Assembly: GCA_000310025.1 (NCBI GenBank) | Contig: FN649734.1 | Span: forward strand, 5,190,246 to 5,254,245 | Direction: 5' to 3' | Length of the DNA: 64,000 nt | Source: Ectocarpus siliculosus | Taxonomy: Eukaryota; Sar; Phaeophyceae; Ectocarpales; Ectocarpaceae | In this document: piece after piece, positions 1 to 10,734 of the stretch | How the letters are laid out: each line of letters starts with the position of its first letter | Position numbering within the stretch: position 1 is the stretch's first letter | The notes under the pieces: model-generated | Database searches by the model: none | Seen by the model: only the letters and a program-made list of their open reading frames with translations | Told to the model about the DNA's origin: nothing | Translations under genes and position numbers: made by a program

Positions 1-778
1 AAGCTACAGTCGCCTCCCTATTCTTGCGCCGGTAAGAACGTAGTAACACTCTCAGGAAACTTTCTCTAATTGGCTTTGCGGTGGCCAATATCCTCCCCAA
101 AGGGGCCAAAGAAAGAACGAACACTGCAACTGTTCGACGGTATTGCCGGTAGTTGATGGTGTGTTGCCGCCTAGCTCTCATATTCAAACTCCTTCAGTGT
201 CGCGCCTTTCTCTTATATCCCCCTCTAATGTTCTGGAGCTATTATTCTAACGTCTTCAGTGTCGTCCCACTCGAATGGTCATATTCTAACTTCTTCAGTC
301 TAATGTCGCGCCCTTCTCTAATGTCCTCCTCTAATGACGTCGATATGCGGTATCCCTCACAATGTGAAAGGAGGCGAACACCTACAACATTCAGACAAAG
401 TAAGAACAAACACCGCACGCAATGGTTTGACTGCGTTGCCGCTAGTTGATGGTGAAAGAGTTGACGCCTCCCGCCTCGGGTCATCGTTGCCCCTTACGGC
501 CCTGGTGGTTATTGCCGATTACCACTGCGGAAGGTATGGTTTCGTTTGCAGCCTTTTGTACGCAGGTCTCGAGCTTCTTAATATTGAAGCGTGACGGTGA
601 TGGCCGTGATGATGTCGGTGATGGTGCAGGCGGTAGGGTGCCTGCGCTGGCGGCAGAATGCTATTATTGGGGAGATCGATGTAAGAGCGTGTACGTGTCA
701 TAACCGTATAACGTAAATTTAAAGCAGAAGAAAGAGGTTGTTGGGGAGGAGGTAATGTGGAGGCATTAAAGTGGATGT
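1..778. other. non-coding, short diverged duplications
   Basis: I see no gene here. A diverged direct duplication links about 107-161 and 397-452; both copies end in TAGTTGATGGTG. Positions 180-330 hold loosely repeated CT-rich units of the form TTCTAACNTCTTCAGT. Confidence 0.4.
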
Positions 779-1678
779 TTATCTGAGCATCAAAAATTCG
801 TTTAGCTGCGATGATTTCTTCGACACGGAATAGTTCTCATAATGTGGTTGGAGGTCGAATATGCCGTGGTACGCACGTCCATGCAAGGTGAGCATTGAAG
901 GGGCTGGCGGTTCAGTCCATGTCTTTTTTTGAATACCGCCTGCGCCTAATAATGCAGTAAATCCGAAAAGCCCGTTGTACCTTTTTTGCGCAGAAATGAA
1001 TTTAGTAGTTTCAAACAGCGCCATAAGATAGTGGGGGATAGATTGGAGAGGATGGATACACGACTTGCCTTTGTTACAACAATTTAATCCCTTTTCTTCT
1101 TTCCAAAGTTGAGCATTGCAGTGAGAACATGTGATATTTTGTGGATCATCCAAATCCGTGTGTTTTAGCTCAAAAGGTGCCGAGGGGAAGTCGAATGATT
1201 GCAAGTCAATGTCTTGCACTCCAAGGCAGATTTGGTTATTAGCATCACCGCGATGGCTGTCTAGAGTGGGTGCCGGTAACCTTGGTGCACGATTCCTCAT
1301 TTGGCTAAAATGTTGACGTATCATATCGAGTTCAGGGTCTGAGTCGTGTGGTGTGTTATTGTTTGCATTGCGACGTCGACGTTCCGATAAGATTTCAGCT
1401 TGCGCGTTATCCGGACAGATTTGTGGTGTTCGAGTTTCAGGCGTTGTTCGTGGTTGGGTGAGCGATCTTCGTTGAGTATTTCGACGAGCTGAAGGTGTTC
1501 GTCGATTTGGAGTTGTTTGTACGTTCCTCGAGGGAGTGTTACTCTGGCTGGGTGTGGAACTTTGGTGTGGATTGTGACGTGCAGTATGTGATGATCGTGT
1601 TTGGCGATTTTGAGATGCGGCTGCTGAAGGAGTTACCCGATGAATTGGCGTCGGCCGACATCGATGATTGTCAGACAT
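779..1678 (-). pseudogene. Helitron Rep/helicase, N-terminal fragment
   Basis: A 299-residue minus-strand ORF. Residues 1-110 are low-complexity and rich in Ser, Thr, Arg and Gln. The remainder matches the Helitron_like_N domain in layout: a CSHCNAQLWKEE motif, a CCNKGK cysteine pair, a hydrophobic LMALF segment, then YNGLFGFTALLGAGG and LTLHGRAYHGIFDLQP. In intact Helitrons this domain lies in front of the rolling-circle Rep nuclease and a Pif1-like helicase, and the protein exceeds 1,000 residues. Here the frame stops just after the domain and neither Rep HUH nor helicase motifs follow, so it is a truncated relic. Non-autonomous Helitron copies lie at 12.8-15.3 and 37.8-42.9 kb, but nothing shows that this fragment belongs to their family. 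Confidence 0.75.
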
Positions 1679-1794
1679 GGGGTGATATCTTTACTCTATT
1701 GATAGTTGGCGAAAGCCAGTTGCAGGTGTCAACAATGTGCCTTGAATTTCTTGAGACGTTTACTTTTTTCTGAAATGGAAACACGCGTCTTACT

Positions 1795-1999
1795 TTAGAG
1801 GTCGGCGTGGGTAGTTCCCAGGTCGCGGTGCTCGTCGGTCTTGTTGAGGATCTCGTTGATGGTCCGGTCCCACAGGCGGCGGGCGCACTGGTAGTGCAGC
1901 GGCGGGGAGTCTCAATCCTTGATGATCAGGTCGTCCTCGACGATCTCGCCCGTGCACCCGTCGGCCAGGTCTTCCTCGTTAGTCGCTGCGTCGGAACAC
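1795..1999 (-). pseudogene. short coding relic with one in-frame TGA
   Basis: On the minus strand a GC-rich stretch reads as acidic, protein-like sequence (TNEEDLADGCTGEIVEDDLI), then one TGA, then in the same frame DSPPLHYQCARRLWDRTINE and on to a TAA at 1795-1797. Coding-like composition on both sides of a single stop suggests a decayed exon. I do not recognise the family. The ARRLWD segment is only vaguely like the tail of short-chain dehydrogenases, too weak to name. Confidence 0.3.
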
Positions 2000-2022
2000 C
2001 TTTGCAGTGGATATCGGATGGA

Positions 2023-2212
2023 TGACAGGGAAAAATATAAGGAAAAAAATTCACATGGTTTACAGTATAAAAATGTGATATTTTTATTTATGACGTCGAC
2101 GGTTGAACTCGGTGCACTGACAGGGAAAAATATAAGGAACATATGTCACATGGTCTCCCCATACTAAAAAATGTTATTTTTTTTATGACGTCGACCGGTG
2201 AACACGGTGTAC
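2023..2212. repeat. tandem duplication, about 95-bp unit
   Basis: Two head-to-tail copies begin at 2023 and 2118 with TGACAGGGAAAAATATAAGG. Both run through an AT-rich stretch to a TTTATGACGTCGAC segment. The copies have diverged. Confidence 0.7.
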
Positions 2213-2611
2213 TTTTGTGACATATGCGTAACTAATTTCCAGCAACAGTCGGATGCATCCGCGCACCCATATCTAGGTAACTACGCACACACACGACTGG
2301 TCACTGCACAATCAATCACGTTCCGATGTAAACGGGTGTACACATGATTTACCCCGATAAGGCTGGCGGGGGCGACGGTGACGTGCTTGAACTTCTGGCC
2401 GTCCGAAGAGTTGGCACCACCAGCGCAAAGACGCCACACCGCGTGGATAATATTCCACTCTGACAACAACAGCAAGCAAAAGGGCATTGTTGTGGAGAGA
2501 TTTAGCGGTTGTGGTTACGATGCAGTTTCATGCCAGGCCTTCATGCAACACCTGAACAACATTCAGGCACACATCAGGCGGAAATTACTTGGTACAATCA
2601 AAGAGAGAACT

Positions 2612-3136
2612 TTATTTTACCTTTGTAGCCGCGGCTGTTGCACTGGTCGGTTGGGATCCCGAGCGAAGGAGTACCTCCCACCGGGGCGAGGCAGAGCTGG
2701 CACGGCTTGGGGTACGTTGTCGACGGGGTGAGGATGGTGCAGGATACGCTACAACTGTCCGCGTCGCGGTTGTTGATACGGTCGCAAGGGCAAACTTGCC
2801 TTTACCGTCGCGCTTGTTTATGAGCTTGAGGTGACCGCCGTCGCAGTCGGGCCCGGGGCAAGGACAGTTGGGGTCGCCCTGTTGTACAGGGCGGCGGTAC
2901 ACTCCACTACGACTCGTTGACTGGGTGGACTTACGCTTTGCTGGGGAGCTACGGGAGAGGGCGTTCATGTTGTGTTGCAGCTGAAGGTCGACGCGGGAAT
3001 GAGAGGAGAGGATGTCGAAAGTGAGAGTGACCGGGATGTGCACTCTTTCATTCACTCTGCACAGACTTCCAGCAGATATTCTAACTTCTGACACACTCCA
3101 GCAGTTATCCCATGAAATGTGCACTCTTTCATTCAC
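2612..3136 (-). CDS. uncertain cysteine-containing ORF
   Basis: A 174-residue ORF that I cannot assign. Its N-terminal third is made from the local tandem repeat and is probably not protein. The middle has a compact cluster, NCPCPGPDCDGGHLKLINKR followed by DGKGKF, reminiscent of zinc-ribbon layouts that end in a G-K-F stretch. Just after GKF the alternative frame is also open and cysteine-rich, beginning CPCDRINNRDADSC, so a frameshift or small intron may lie near 2800. A short zinc-binding protein, an exon of a larger one, or chance are all possible. Confidence 0.25.
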   Translation of the reverse strand: MNERVHISWDNCWSVSEVRISAGSLCRVNERVHIPVTLTFDILSSHSRVDLQLQHNMNALSRSSPAKRKSTQSTSRSGVYRRPVQQGDPNCPCPGPDCDGGHLKLINKRDGKGKFALATVSTTATRTVVAYPAPSSPRRQRTPSRASSASPRWEVLLRSGSQPTSATAAATKVK

Positions 3137-3290
3137 TCTGCATAGATTAAACTTCTGACTAAACTTCCAACAATTAATCTAACTTCTGACTATTTATTGT
3201 AACTTCCAGCAATTATTCCACACAACCCAGAACGTTCACTGCGCGCAGACTAACTTCTGACTAACTTCCACCAATTATTCCATGAAACGG
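2985..3290. repeat. irregular short tandem repeats
   Basis: Repeated units built on TGTGCACTCTTTCATTCACTCTGC and TCTAACTTCTGACTAACTTCCAGCAATTATTCC recur several times with variable spacing. They are followed at 3308-3345 by a TATATATAC-rich tract. No coding signal. Confidence 0.6.
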
Positions 3291-4017
3291 TGTGATATCA
3301 CGAAAAGTTGATATATATCTGTATATGTATATATACGATGTAGCGCAGTCTACAGCAGCACCTTCAATACAACAACAGCAGTACAACAACAACAGCAGTG
3401 TTCACAGTATTACAGAAGACATATGCCTACAACCTTGCAGCACTTGCAGCAATTGATGATGCCGTGAGATTTGCGTGCATGTTCAAGCTCAAAACAGAGC
3501 AAGTTAAGTCTAAAGTTAGTTGTGGCGTACCACAACAACAACGATCAATCTACATTTATTTGTCAAATCTTCCTTGCTACATACAGCTGCAGAATATTAG
3601 GAACAATAAAAACACACACAGAAAGCTGCAGAATAGGTGCAACTTGGAGGGTGTGTGTGGCATATACGTGTACGTAGTACGTAACCATCCGTGCGGTGAC
3701 AATACACGATGCACATATTCCAGTTCGCGTTGCTTCCGTTAGAGAAGAAGGCGACAGGATGCATGCATGCACCACTGTACCTACAACGCATACCATATAG
3801 TACGGACAGTCTGTCGATATCTATCTACAAATGAGACCATGCGGCAAAAAAAAGTCTGTGCTAGGTACTGCATGTAGCTTGTACTTCAGGTATGTGTCTG
3901 ATTTATGAGTTGACGTTCTCCGAAATCTCGTCCAATGAGCTGCGTGATTCTTTAGAGATCACAGTTCCTTGATGTCCCTTGCGTAGACGCGCCCGGATGC
4001 ACGATACTTAGCCGTAC
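3291..4017. other. non-coding stretch
   Basis: Nothing recognisable as a gene. It holds AT-rich sequence, CAACAACAG-type trinucleotide runs near 3370-3400 and short ORFs without codon-like character. Confidence 0.35.
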
Positions 4018-4350
4018 TTCACGGTGCTGTAACTCGGCTTGCCCTTGGAGTCTAGAGCTCGCGACAGGGGCGCTGTGGTCTCGAGAGCGGCACGCCCACG
4101 TCGGCGAAGACGGCCGAAAAAATTGTTTGAACCCCATTAAAAAAGAATTAAAACGCACCGCAACGTCTAGCTCAATGACTGAAATAGTGGTTGCGTGCAC
4201 CGTGCTGTAACTCTACTCGCCTTTGGAGTTTCGAGCTCGCGACAGGGGCGATGCGATCCAGAGACTGGCCCGCTGCAGCGGGCAACAGCCGGCGAAAAAA
4301 AAAGTCTCAAGGCGACCGCAAACTGATGCACCCCAAAAAAACGTCTTGCT
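4018..4350. repeat. diverged tandem duplication, about 178-bp unit
   Basis: The segment from about 4018 (ACGGTGCTGTAACTC... GAGCTCGCGACAGGGGCG) recurs from about 4197 with the same order of motifs, ending in GGCGAAAAAA in both copies. Confidence 0.65.
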
Positions 4351-4443
4351 TTTAGAGTGCAACAATGGTTGAACTCTTGCGTCTCAGGCCTCCGACATAA
4401 TTGTAGTTAAGTCTATGTATTGTACCGGTCTATGCGTTTCGGA

Positions 4444-4686
4444 TGTTTGTGTGTGTACTCGGCAGGATACAATTCTCCGAGATCTCCGAGGGGGTTACGC
4501 AGATGAGATAGATATGGGTATGATAGACAGACTTGGTGCAGCAGGCTTTGCCTCTTCTTGCTCACGTCTGTCACTCGTTAATCCCTCTCGAATAATCAAG
4601 GAACTTGAGTCACTCCTTTGTGCAACACGCTCTCAACAAGAGCCCGCGAGCGTGATAACATAGTACACGCGCCGTCACCCCAAACA
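4444..4686 (+). repeat. 5' LTR of TR-GAG element 1
   Basis: A 243-bp direct repeat of 8614-8856 with perfect TGTTTG/CAAACA ends. Differences from the 3' copy are single substitutions scattered along the repeat. Confidence 0.92.
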
Positions 4687-4739
4687 CGATATCGTGGAGT
4701 CAGCTGACGTCGGTAGGGAAAGGTTCGGGAGGTAGGCAC

Positions 4740-4945
4740 CGGAATACAAGGAACAGCACAGCAGGGCGGTTTTTGCTTGCGCTCGTCAGGGAGATCCAGG
4801 GAACAGGGTTTGGAATACAAGGGCAGCAGCTGCAGGGCGGTTTTTGCCTGCGCGTGCCAAGGAGATCCAGGGAAAGAATTTGGAACACAAGGGCAGCAGC
4901 AGCAGCCGGGCGGTTATTGCCAGCGCGCGTCAAGGAGATCCAGCT
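4740..4945 (+). repeat. three tandem units in the element-1 leader
   Basis: About 70-75 bp units, each containing GGAATACAAGG, GCAGGGCGGTTTTTGC and GGAGATCCAG. They lie between the LTR and the gag start. Confidence 0.75.
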
Positions 4946-5038
4946 ACAAAACAATACAGCAGTAGGAAGGAGACACATTATATTGTGCCGCGTTTTATTT
5001 TATTTTTTGCGGCGTAATTTGGCGGAGGAAGAGAAGAG

Positions 5039-6982
5039 ATGGCGAGGGAGAAGGACATGACGGAGAGGGAATATGGGCATTTATCGGAGAAGAATGATGC
5101 ACCGGCAAGAGTAATGGCTGCCGGGAGAACGTCTACCTGGGCAGCTGGTGGAGCTGGTCTCGGTACACAACGGGTGAGCATGATGAATGACGGAAATTGT
5201 GCGCTGAGCGGCTACAGCAGCAGTCGCATACCGCCCAAAATCCCGAAAGATTCGGCGAAGGCCGTGAACTGGCTGCGGAGATTGCGGATTTTCCTGGCTA
5301 GCGAGGGTTTGGAGCAGACGCTTGAAGACACTTATCCCACTGGCTATGTTCCTGTCATCAGCTGTTTGGATTGCATATATCTGAACCGGGTTCATGGTGC
5401 GGCGCTCGTTACGGCACACAAGCGGGCGTGGGGATATCTGTTGGAAGCAACCTGCGGCACGGACATTGAAGAAGGGTTGGCTGCTTGCGACTGCGTCCCA
5501 GAGGCGTGGAGGGTGATCCGCGAATGGGTTTTGCCTACTTTCGACGCCGAGAAGACATTGCTTGTGCGACGGTTGGAGGCAGTTGAGATGTCCCCTGGCG
5601 AGAACCCGAAGCTTTTCTTTGCCAGAGTTGATGGCATCGTCAACATCATGCGAGCTGTCGGCATTGAAAAATCCGAGCGGGAAATCGTCCGCATCATGGT
5701 TCGCCAACTTTCGCCCGAGTACGATGTCGAACGCAAGTCTATCCTGGCCGACCCCACCATTCCCCGAGCGAAAGTGGAAAAAGTTGTTCGCACGGCATAC
5801 GCTAACAACGTCGAGATCAAGGAATTGGGCAAATCGCAGGCGATCGGTGGTTTGGGGTGCGGTCATGGCGGCGTCGGTCAGAAGGGGAAACAACGGCGGC
5901 GGCAGCAGCAGCAGCAGCAACAACAGTGGGTTCATCCACAACCACCACCTGTACACCACCCACCTCCTAATTTCCCGACGTAGGGATCTGGGGGGCTCTA
6001 TGACTGTGGGCGCAACGCCGTGTACCCGCAAGAGGAGTCAACTCCGCCGCCAGGCGCTCCGATGGGTGCCGTTCATCAGTGCGTGAGGTGCGGGAGGCAT
6101 GGACACTCACTCGGCGACTGCAATGCGCCACGACGCTTTGAAGGCCACTGCACTGCCTGCGGTGAGTATGGTCATCGGCGCCGCATGTGTTGCACAACCG
6201 GCCGCATGCAACAGCACGTGCATGTCGGTGATGGAGAGGGTCTCAACGCGAGTGGCAACGACACTATGCCGTACCAGCAGCGGAAGCGACGACGCTGGAG
6301 GAGGCACAGGCACAGGCATCAGCCGGAGTCGCTCCTCCCCTTTGCAGATGGAGCGGTGGCATGGGGCACAGCAACTGCTGTGGGAGCGGCGACCGGTGGT
6401 GGTGGTTTCCCCGCTACGGTGGCGGGGGGAACGGCCGCGGCGCAGGCACTCGCGGCTGGAGCGGCGGCATCGGAGGCAGCAACGGCGACGAGAGCGGGGA
6501 CCCCCGGCAAAAGAGTCTTCCCCGCGGCGGCGGCAGGGGGAACGGCCGGGGAGCACGCACTTGCTCTTGAAGCGACGGTATCAGTGGTGCCACCGGCGGC
6601 GGCACCGGCGACGGACGAACTCGAAAGCATGAAAGAAGAGCTTGCTGACATACGGAGGCAATGGGGGAAATTGGCGGCCAAGAAACCGGCACTGCATGTG
6701 CAGCCGGGCCCACCACTTGTGTCGTCAGCAGGCGTGGCTTCAGCAGCGGAAACAACGATGGGGACGACGACAGGTATTGGTGTTTTCCCCGACTCGTCGA
6801 TGGGGGGAACGGCCGGGGCGCCGTCAGCTGCAGGAACGGTGGCACTGGAGGTTTCGTCGACCTGCGGCCAGATACCCCCCGCCGTATCAACTGGGGGGGC
6901 GATCGCAGTGCCCACGTCAGCAGCTACACCGGCACCAGCAGCGCAAGAAGCGGAGGACGCGTGCGATGAGGATGGCTGTTGA
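5039..6982 (+). CDS. gag: Gag of TR-GAG element 1, in-frame TAG
   Basis: Probable retrotransposon Gag that would form the particle and bind element RNA. From the ATG at 5039 the frame is open to a TAG at 5981-5983, then continues in the same frame to 6982, 648 codons in all. Residues about 65-260 resemble the UBN2-type Gag core of Copia elements (WLRRLRIFLASEGL, ARVDGIVNIMRAVGIEKSER). A Gln run is followed by two CCHC zinc knuckles just after 6080, CVRCGRHGHSLGDC and CTACGEYGHRRRMC. The tail is Ala/Gly-rich, ending in an acidic DACDEDGC. The related Gag at 17.2-19.3 kb reads through the equivalent of the TAG position with sense codons, so the stop is either a mutation or a readthrough site. 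The sequence alone cannot separate these. Confidence 0.8.
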
Positions 6983-7589
6983 TTGGACAATGGCGACGAA
7001 GGCGGAAACAGCAACGGCGGCAGCGGCGACGGCAGCTTCGTGGCGTTGTCTGCGGGTGCGGGTGCGGGTGCGGGGCATCCCGGCGCCCATCCGACCGTGT
7101 ACAATGGTATCTGCGTGGTGCGGGACGATGGGGGGTAATGCCAGGGCTGGACATTCGATCGTGGCTGGAAGGGTGCGGCATGAATTGAGAGGCTACGTGT
7201 TCGGGAGCTACCGTGCGAGATGACCGGTGGTTGCACAATGAGTCTACGCGCGATTCAGGCACGTTCGTGATTGTGTTTATTTGGCTATCTATTTGCTGGG
7301 TCGATTTTGTTTGTTGAAAGCCATGAGTTTGAGAACTGCGTCGACGTAGGCTGTTGTGTTGCGATGCTCACGAACGAACGTGGTGTTTGTGGCCTGTGGT
7401 ACATGCGTTTTTCATTTGTCAAGGATATGGTTTGCATAGTCTAGGACTTCACCGCGCCGAATGGTGCAGTTGATGTTGTTGGGTCACTGCTAGCACTGCT
7501 GTCGAAAATCATGGGGGGGGATGAATGTGATGCTGAGATGCCATGATCTTCGCCGCAGTACAAGCAGAGTTCTAGCGGACGTTCGGGTT

Positions 7590-7890
7590 TGATTGTTCAT
7601 TTTGTTCACGTTTTCCGCGTTTTACCTGCGGAAAATGAGGAGAAGTCCTCAATTAATTCTTGTTTGTTTGCGATTCCGCGTTCCTGCGGAGTTTGAGGCA
7701 ACTTAGCCCTCAATTCTTGTTTGTTTGCGATTCCGCGTTTACCTGCGGAGTTTGAGGCAACTTCATGATACTTGTCTGATTCCTCGTTGCTAGGATAAGA
7801 AATACATTTCTTGTTTATTCGCGATTTCGCGTTTTTCCCGCGGAGTTCGGAGGTAACTTCATGATATTCGTTTGATTTCTCGTTGTTTGG
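7590..7890 (+). repeat. tandem repeats in element-1 3' region
   Basis: Three or more diverged units contain CGCGTTTACCTGCGGAG and a CTTCATGATAYT segment. The same CGCGTTTTACCTGCGGAG motif occurs on the minus strand in TR-GAG copies A and B (near 16290 and 39530), so it is a conserved part of the family's non-coding region. Confidence 0.65.
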
Positions 7891-7900
7891 ATCCGAGAGT

Positions 7901-8003
7901 TGTTGCAGCAGGGGGGCTGTTAGCGTTTGTGTTTTGGGAGATGATGCAGCAGGGGGGCTGTTAAACTTTTATGTTTTGGGCGATGATGCAGCAGGGGGGC
8001 TGT
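7901..8003 (+). repeat. three internal polypurine-tract-like units
   Basis: GCAGCAGGGGGGCTGT occurs three times, near 7905, 7947 and 7988, at a spacing of about 42 bp. It closely mimics the authentic tract/LTR junction (AGGGGGGC then TGTTTG) at 8613/8614. Confidence 0.75.
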
Positions 8004-8602
8004 CAAGAAGTCCATGTCTGGATGTTTGAGAAACGGCATAATTGGCGAAAGTTTCCTCTGGCGTCTTTGAACGCCGGGTTTTTAACGTTTGTCTATTTGT
8101 GCCGCATGTATTTGGTATTGATGACTGTTCTGAACGATGTATTGGAGGAAGGAGTTGACATATTTTGGTAGGACATGGTTGAGGCCTATGTGCTTCCGAA
8201 GCTTATTTCAAATTGGTGAATGAGTTGAAACACAGTTTTGTGAGAGGGTTTTGTTCGAGGTATTTGTTGACGCGTTTTGCCCGAGTTGTCCGTCCAGAGT
8301 CTTTATGACGTGGCTCTGATGTAATGTTGATATTTGCTGAGTAATCTTCCAAGGATAATTCTTGTGTTTGACTACTTGAGAATGTGGTGACGACATTTTC
8401 TCGAGAGGGGTGCTTGTTAAGACTCTTAGTGAAGTTCCATAGTCAGTCGTAGGAGGAGTAGTAACCTGAAACTTGAATATTCGATAGATCCGGGAGTTGA
8501 GATGGTTTTATTTGTGGATACGAAAGATGAATGGTTTTTAAATTTGTTGCCGTTTTACCTGGCGATATGTACGGAGGATCTCGTAGATCGTATCTCGTAC
8601 CG

Positions 8603-8613
8603 AGTAGGGGGGC
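8603..8613 (+). promoter_or_regulatory. polypurine tract of TR-GAG element 1
   Basis: GAGTAGGGGGGC lies directly before the 3' LTR, the expected place for the plus-strand primer of reverse transcription. The preceding GTAGATCGTATCTCGTACCGAG is shared with the equivalent minus-strand positions of elements A and B. Confidence 0.8.
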
Positions 8614-8856
8614 TGTTTGTGTGTGTACTCGGCAGGATACAATTCTCCGAGATCTCCGAGGGGGTTACGCAGATGAGATAGATATGGGTATGATATACAG
8701 ACTTGGTGCAGCAGGCTTTGCCTCTTCTTGCTCACGTCTGTCACTCGTTAATCCCTCTCGAATAATCAAGGAACTTGAGTCACTCCTTTGTGCAACACTC
8801 TCTCGACAAGAGCCCGCGAGCGTGATAACATAGTACACGCGCCGACACCCCGAACA
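8614..8856 (+). repeat. 3' LTR of TR-GAG element 1
   Basis: A 243-bp direct repeat of 4444-4686, ending CGAACA and followed by the TSD TCGGA. Confidence 0.92.
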
Positions 8857-8861
8857 TCGGA

Positions 8862-10730
8862 GTGTGTGTTTTTATTATTCCTTAATCGGAGTCTGTCTGT
8901 CCTCTCATCTTCTTTTTTATATTTTTCTTAGTATGGCACAACGAATCCATCTCTATCATAGAAAAAAGTCTGAGACAGACTAGCAATGAATTCATAGCGT
9001 CAGAAAGTCCTGTCTGTATGTCTACGATTTCCCAGACATCATATAGGGACATCTCCCCTGCGGGTAACAGCTCAACAAAACAGGTTGTTGGTAGCTGTCT
9101 TGTGTGTCTCATATATGCTATGTTGGGAAGGTGCAGAAGAAATGTGTTCGGTACTGTTGGGTAGTCGGGCGTTTTGTGTGTGGCACCCTATTAGTCGTAG
9201 GGCATGCAATCTCCCTCAGTTTGTTTTCAAACGTATTTTCAGTGTGGTACGCGTATGTGCGGGGTATGTATATGTGCAGACACATTTCGGACTATGTGCG
9301 GACACACGGGAGTGGTCTCACCCTTTTCTTACCGTTTTGTGTAATTTCGTGTCGTTAGGGTGCTTCTTATCGACCAATAAAACACGAAAAAAAAACGAAA
9401 CCGTTTTTTCTTGAACACATATGGAGGCGTTTTTGAACGAAAGCGTGAAAAGAAGGAGCCCGGTTTTTTTGGGGCTTGCTACTTAAACGAATTCGTGTTT
9501 TTGACAGAAGCATCGGACAAGCGCACCGCAGGCGCTATAACATCACTGAGAACGCTAGAAAGACCTGCCAGACTCACGTCCAGGTCTGTTGTGGAGATGG
9601 ACAAGCGGCAGAAGCGGCGTTCAGTCCGTTCTTGGTCCAAAACTAGACATTGCGTGGTGCTCTCGTCTTCAACTGCTGCTGCTGTTGGTACTGGGGAATT
9701 TTTTTCGATCACACATAGCAAACACGGAAACAGTAGAACGAGTACAGCAGCACCACCAAGACCTCCAAAGCGCTGATTCCTTCGGTTCGGCTGTCTATAT
9801 GATACCATCTCCCGGCGCCGTGCTGCTTCGTGGGTATTGAGTGCTTGGGTGCTGCTCAATAAGGTGTGTGAGAGACGTGTGCCACCTCACCAAAATGCCG
9901 TTGGAAAAATTGCGGCGAGATGATCTGTTTTTGGTCGGACACATCAACATCAATCCACGGCGTCACGCAGCAGTAGAGCAACAGGGCCTCCAACACGCTA
10001 ATTCTTTCGGATTGGCCATCTATATGATGCTGGCCGTCAGCGCGGCTGCCGCCCTATGATTGTTGAGCTCGTCTACCTTTGGGTAGGTGATGGTCAAAGA
10101 TGGGAGTCGCAACCGTGAAAAATGAGCTGGCAAACTGAAGAAATCGCAAGGAACACCCAGGTTGCGACACTCTGCCGTGCGCCTGTTGTTGCTAAAAACT
10201 GAAAACAGCAGGCCGGGTGGACGGGATCTTTCTAAGTGTGTTGTCCTCTGTGCCGGGTGCTGCTTATTGCGCTTTTATCGCTGCTCTATGGTGAGCAATA
10301 CCATGTCAACCTGTTGTGTGCCGAGCAAAGCGTGTATTCAGGGAAGGAAACGTGCTTTTTTTGATGACATCACGAAAAGAACAAGCAAAAAAAAGTCGGG
10401 TTTTCTTTCAACCGTTCCGTTTAAAAAAGAACGATTTCGACGTTGCGTTAACAATAACCCTTAGATGTGCAAAGGGCACGGGAGAACATTCTCTCATCAT
10501 TGCCTCCTGACGTGGTCGCCGATAGAGGCGTGTGGTTGAGGTTTCGTCACTGACATGTGGGTGTGTGTTATCTTCTTCGAAGAAGACGAATGGATAACGA
10601 AGGGTTGGGCCCGTTTGGGTACGTACGTAGTGTGATGTGGGCTGGAACAAGTCCCTATTTTTGCATGCAATCTCTATCGCATCACCTGGGAGTTTTTTTT
10701 TTTGGTGTCCAGTTTTTGTTTTTGGAAAGG
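8862..10730. other. non-coding region with weak duplication
   Basis: No recognisable gene. A diverged duplication links about 9740-9840 and 9970-10070: both contain CCTCCAA, GCTGATTCCTTCGG-like and CTATATGAT segments. Short ORFs across it, including a 126-residue minus-strand one at 9479-9859 with a hydrophobic stretch, overlap this duplication and carry no family motif. Confidence 0.35.
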
Positions 10731-10734
10731 AGTA

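Larger units (their letters stand above)
4444..8856 (+). mobile_element. TR-GAG LTR retrotransposon 1 (Gag, no pol)
   Basis: A complete non-autonomous LTR element of 4,413 bp. Two 243-bp LTRs begin TGTTTG; the 5' copy ends CAAACA and the 3' copy CGAACA. The element is flanked by TCGGA at 4439-4443 and 8857-8861. The LTRs differ by about five substitutions, so the insertion is fairly young. Between them lie a leader with tandem repeats, one interrupted gag frame and about 1.6 kb of non-coding sequence ending in a polypurine tract. I see no protease, integrase, reverse transcriptase or RNase H. This architecture matches terminal-repeat retrotransposons with Gag, which need a helper element. The Gag core and knuckles point to a Copia-like origin. 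Confidence 0.9.

Noticed and set aside
4687..4720. primer-binding site of TR-GAG element 1
   Set aside because: The sequence after the 5' LTR does not match any tRNA 3' end I can recall with confidence, and differs from that in elements A and B.
5081..6031. 316-residue minus-strand ORF opposite gag
   Set aside because: Shadow of the Gag frame: Leu-rich runs come from the CAG repeat read backwards.
9479..9859. 126-residue minus-strand ORF with hydrophobic stretch
   Set aside because: It overlaps a diverged local duplication, has no motif and no splice or context support.
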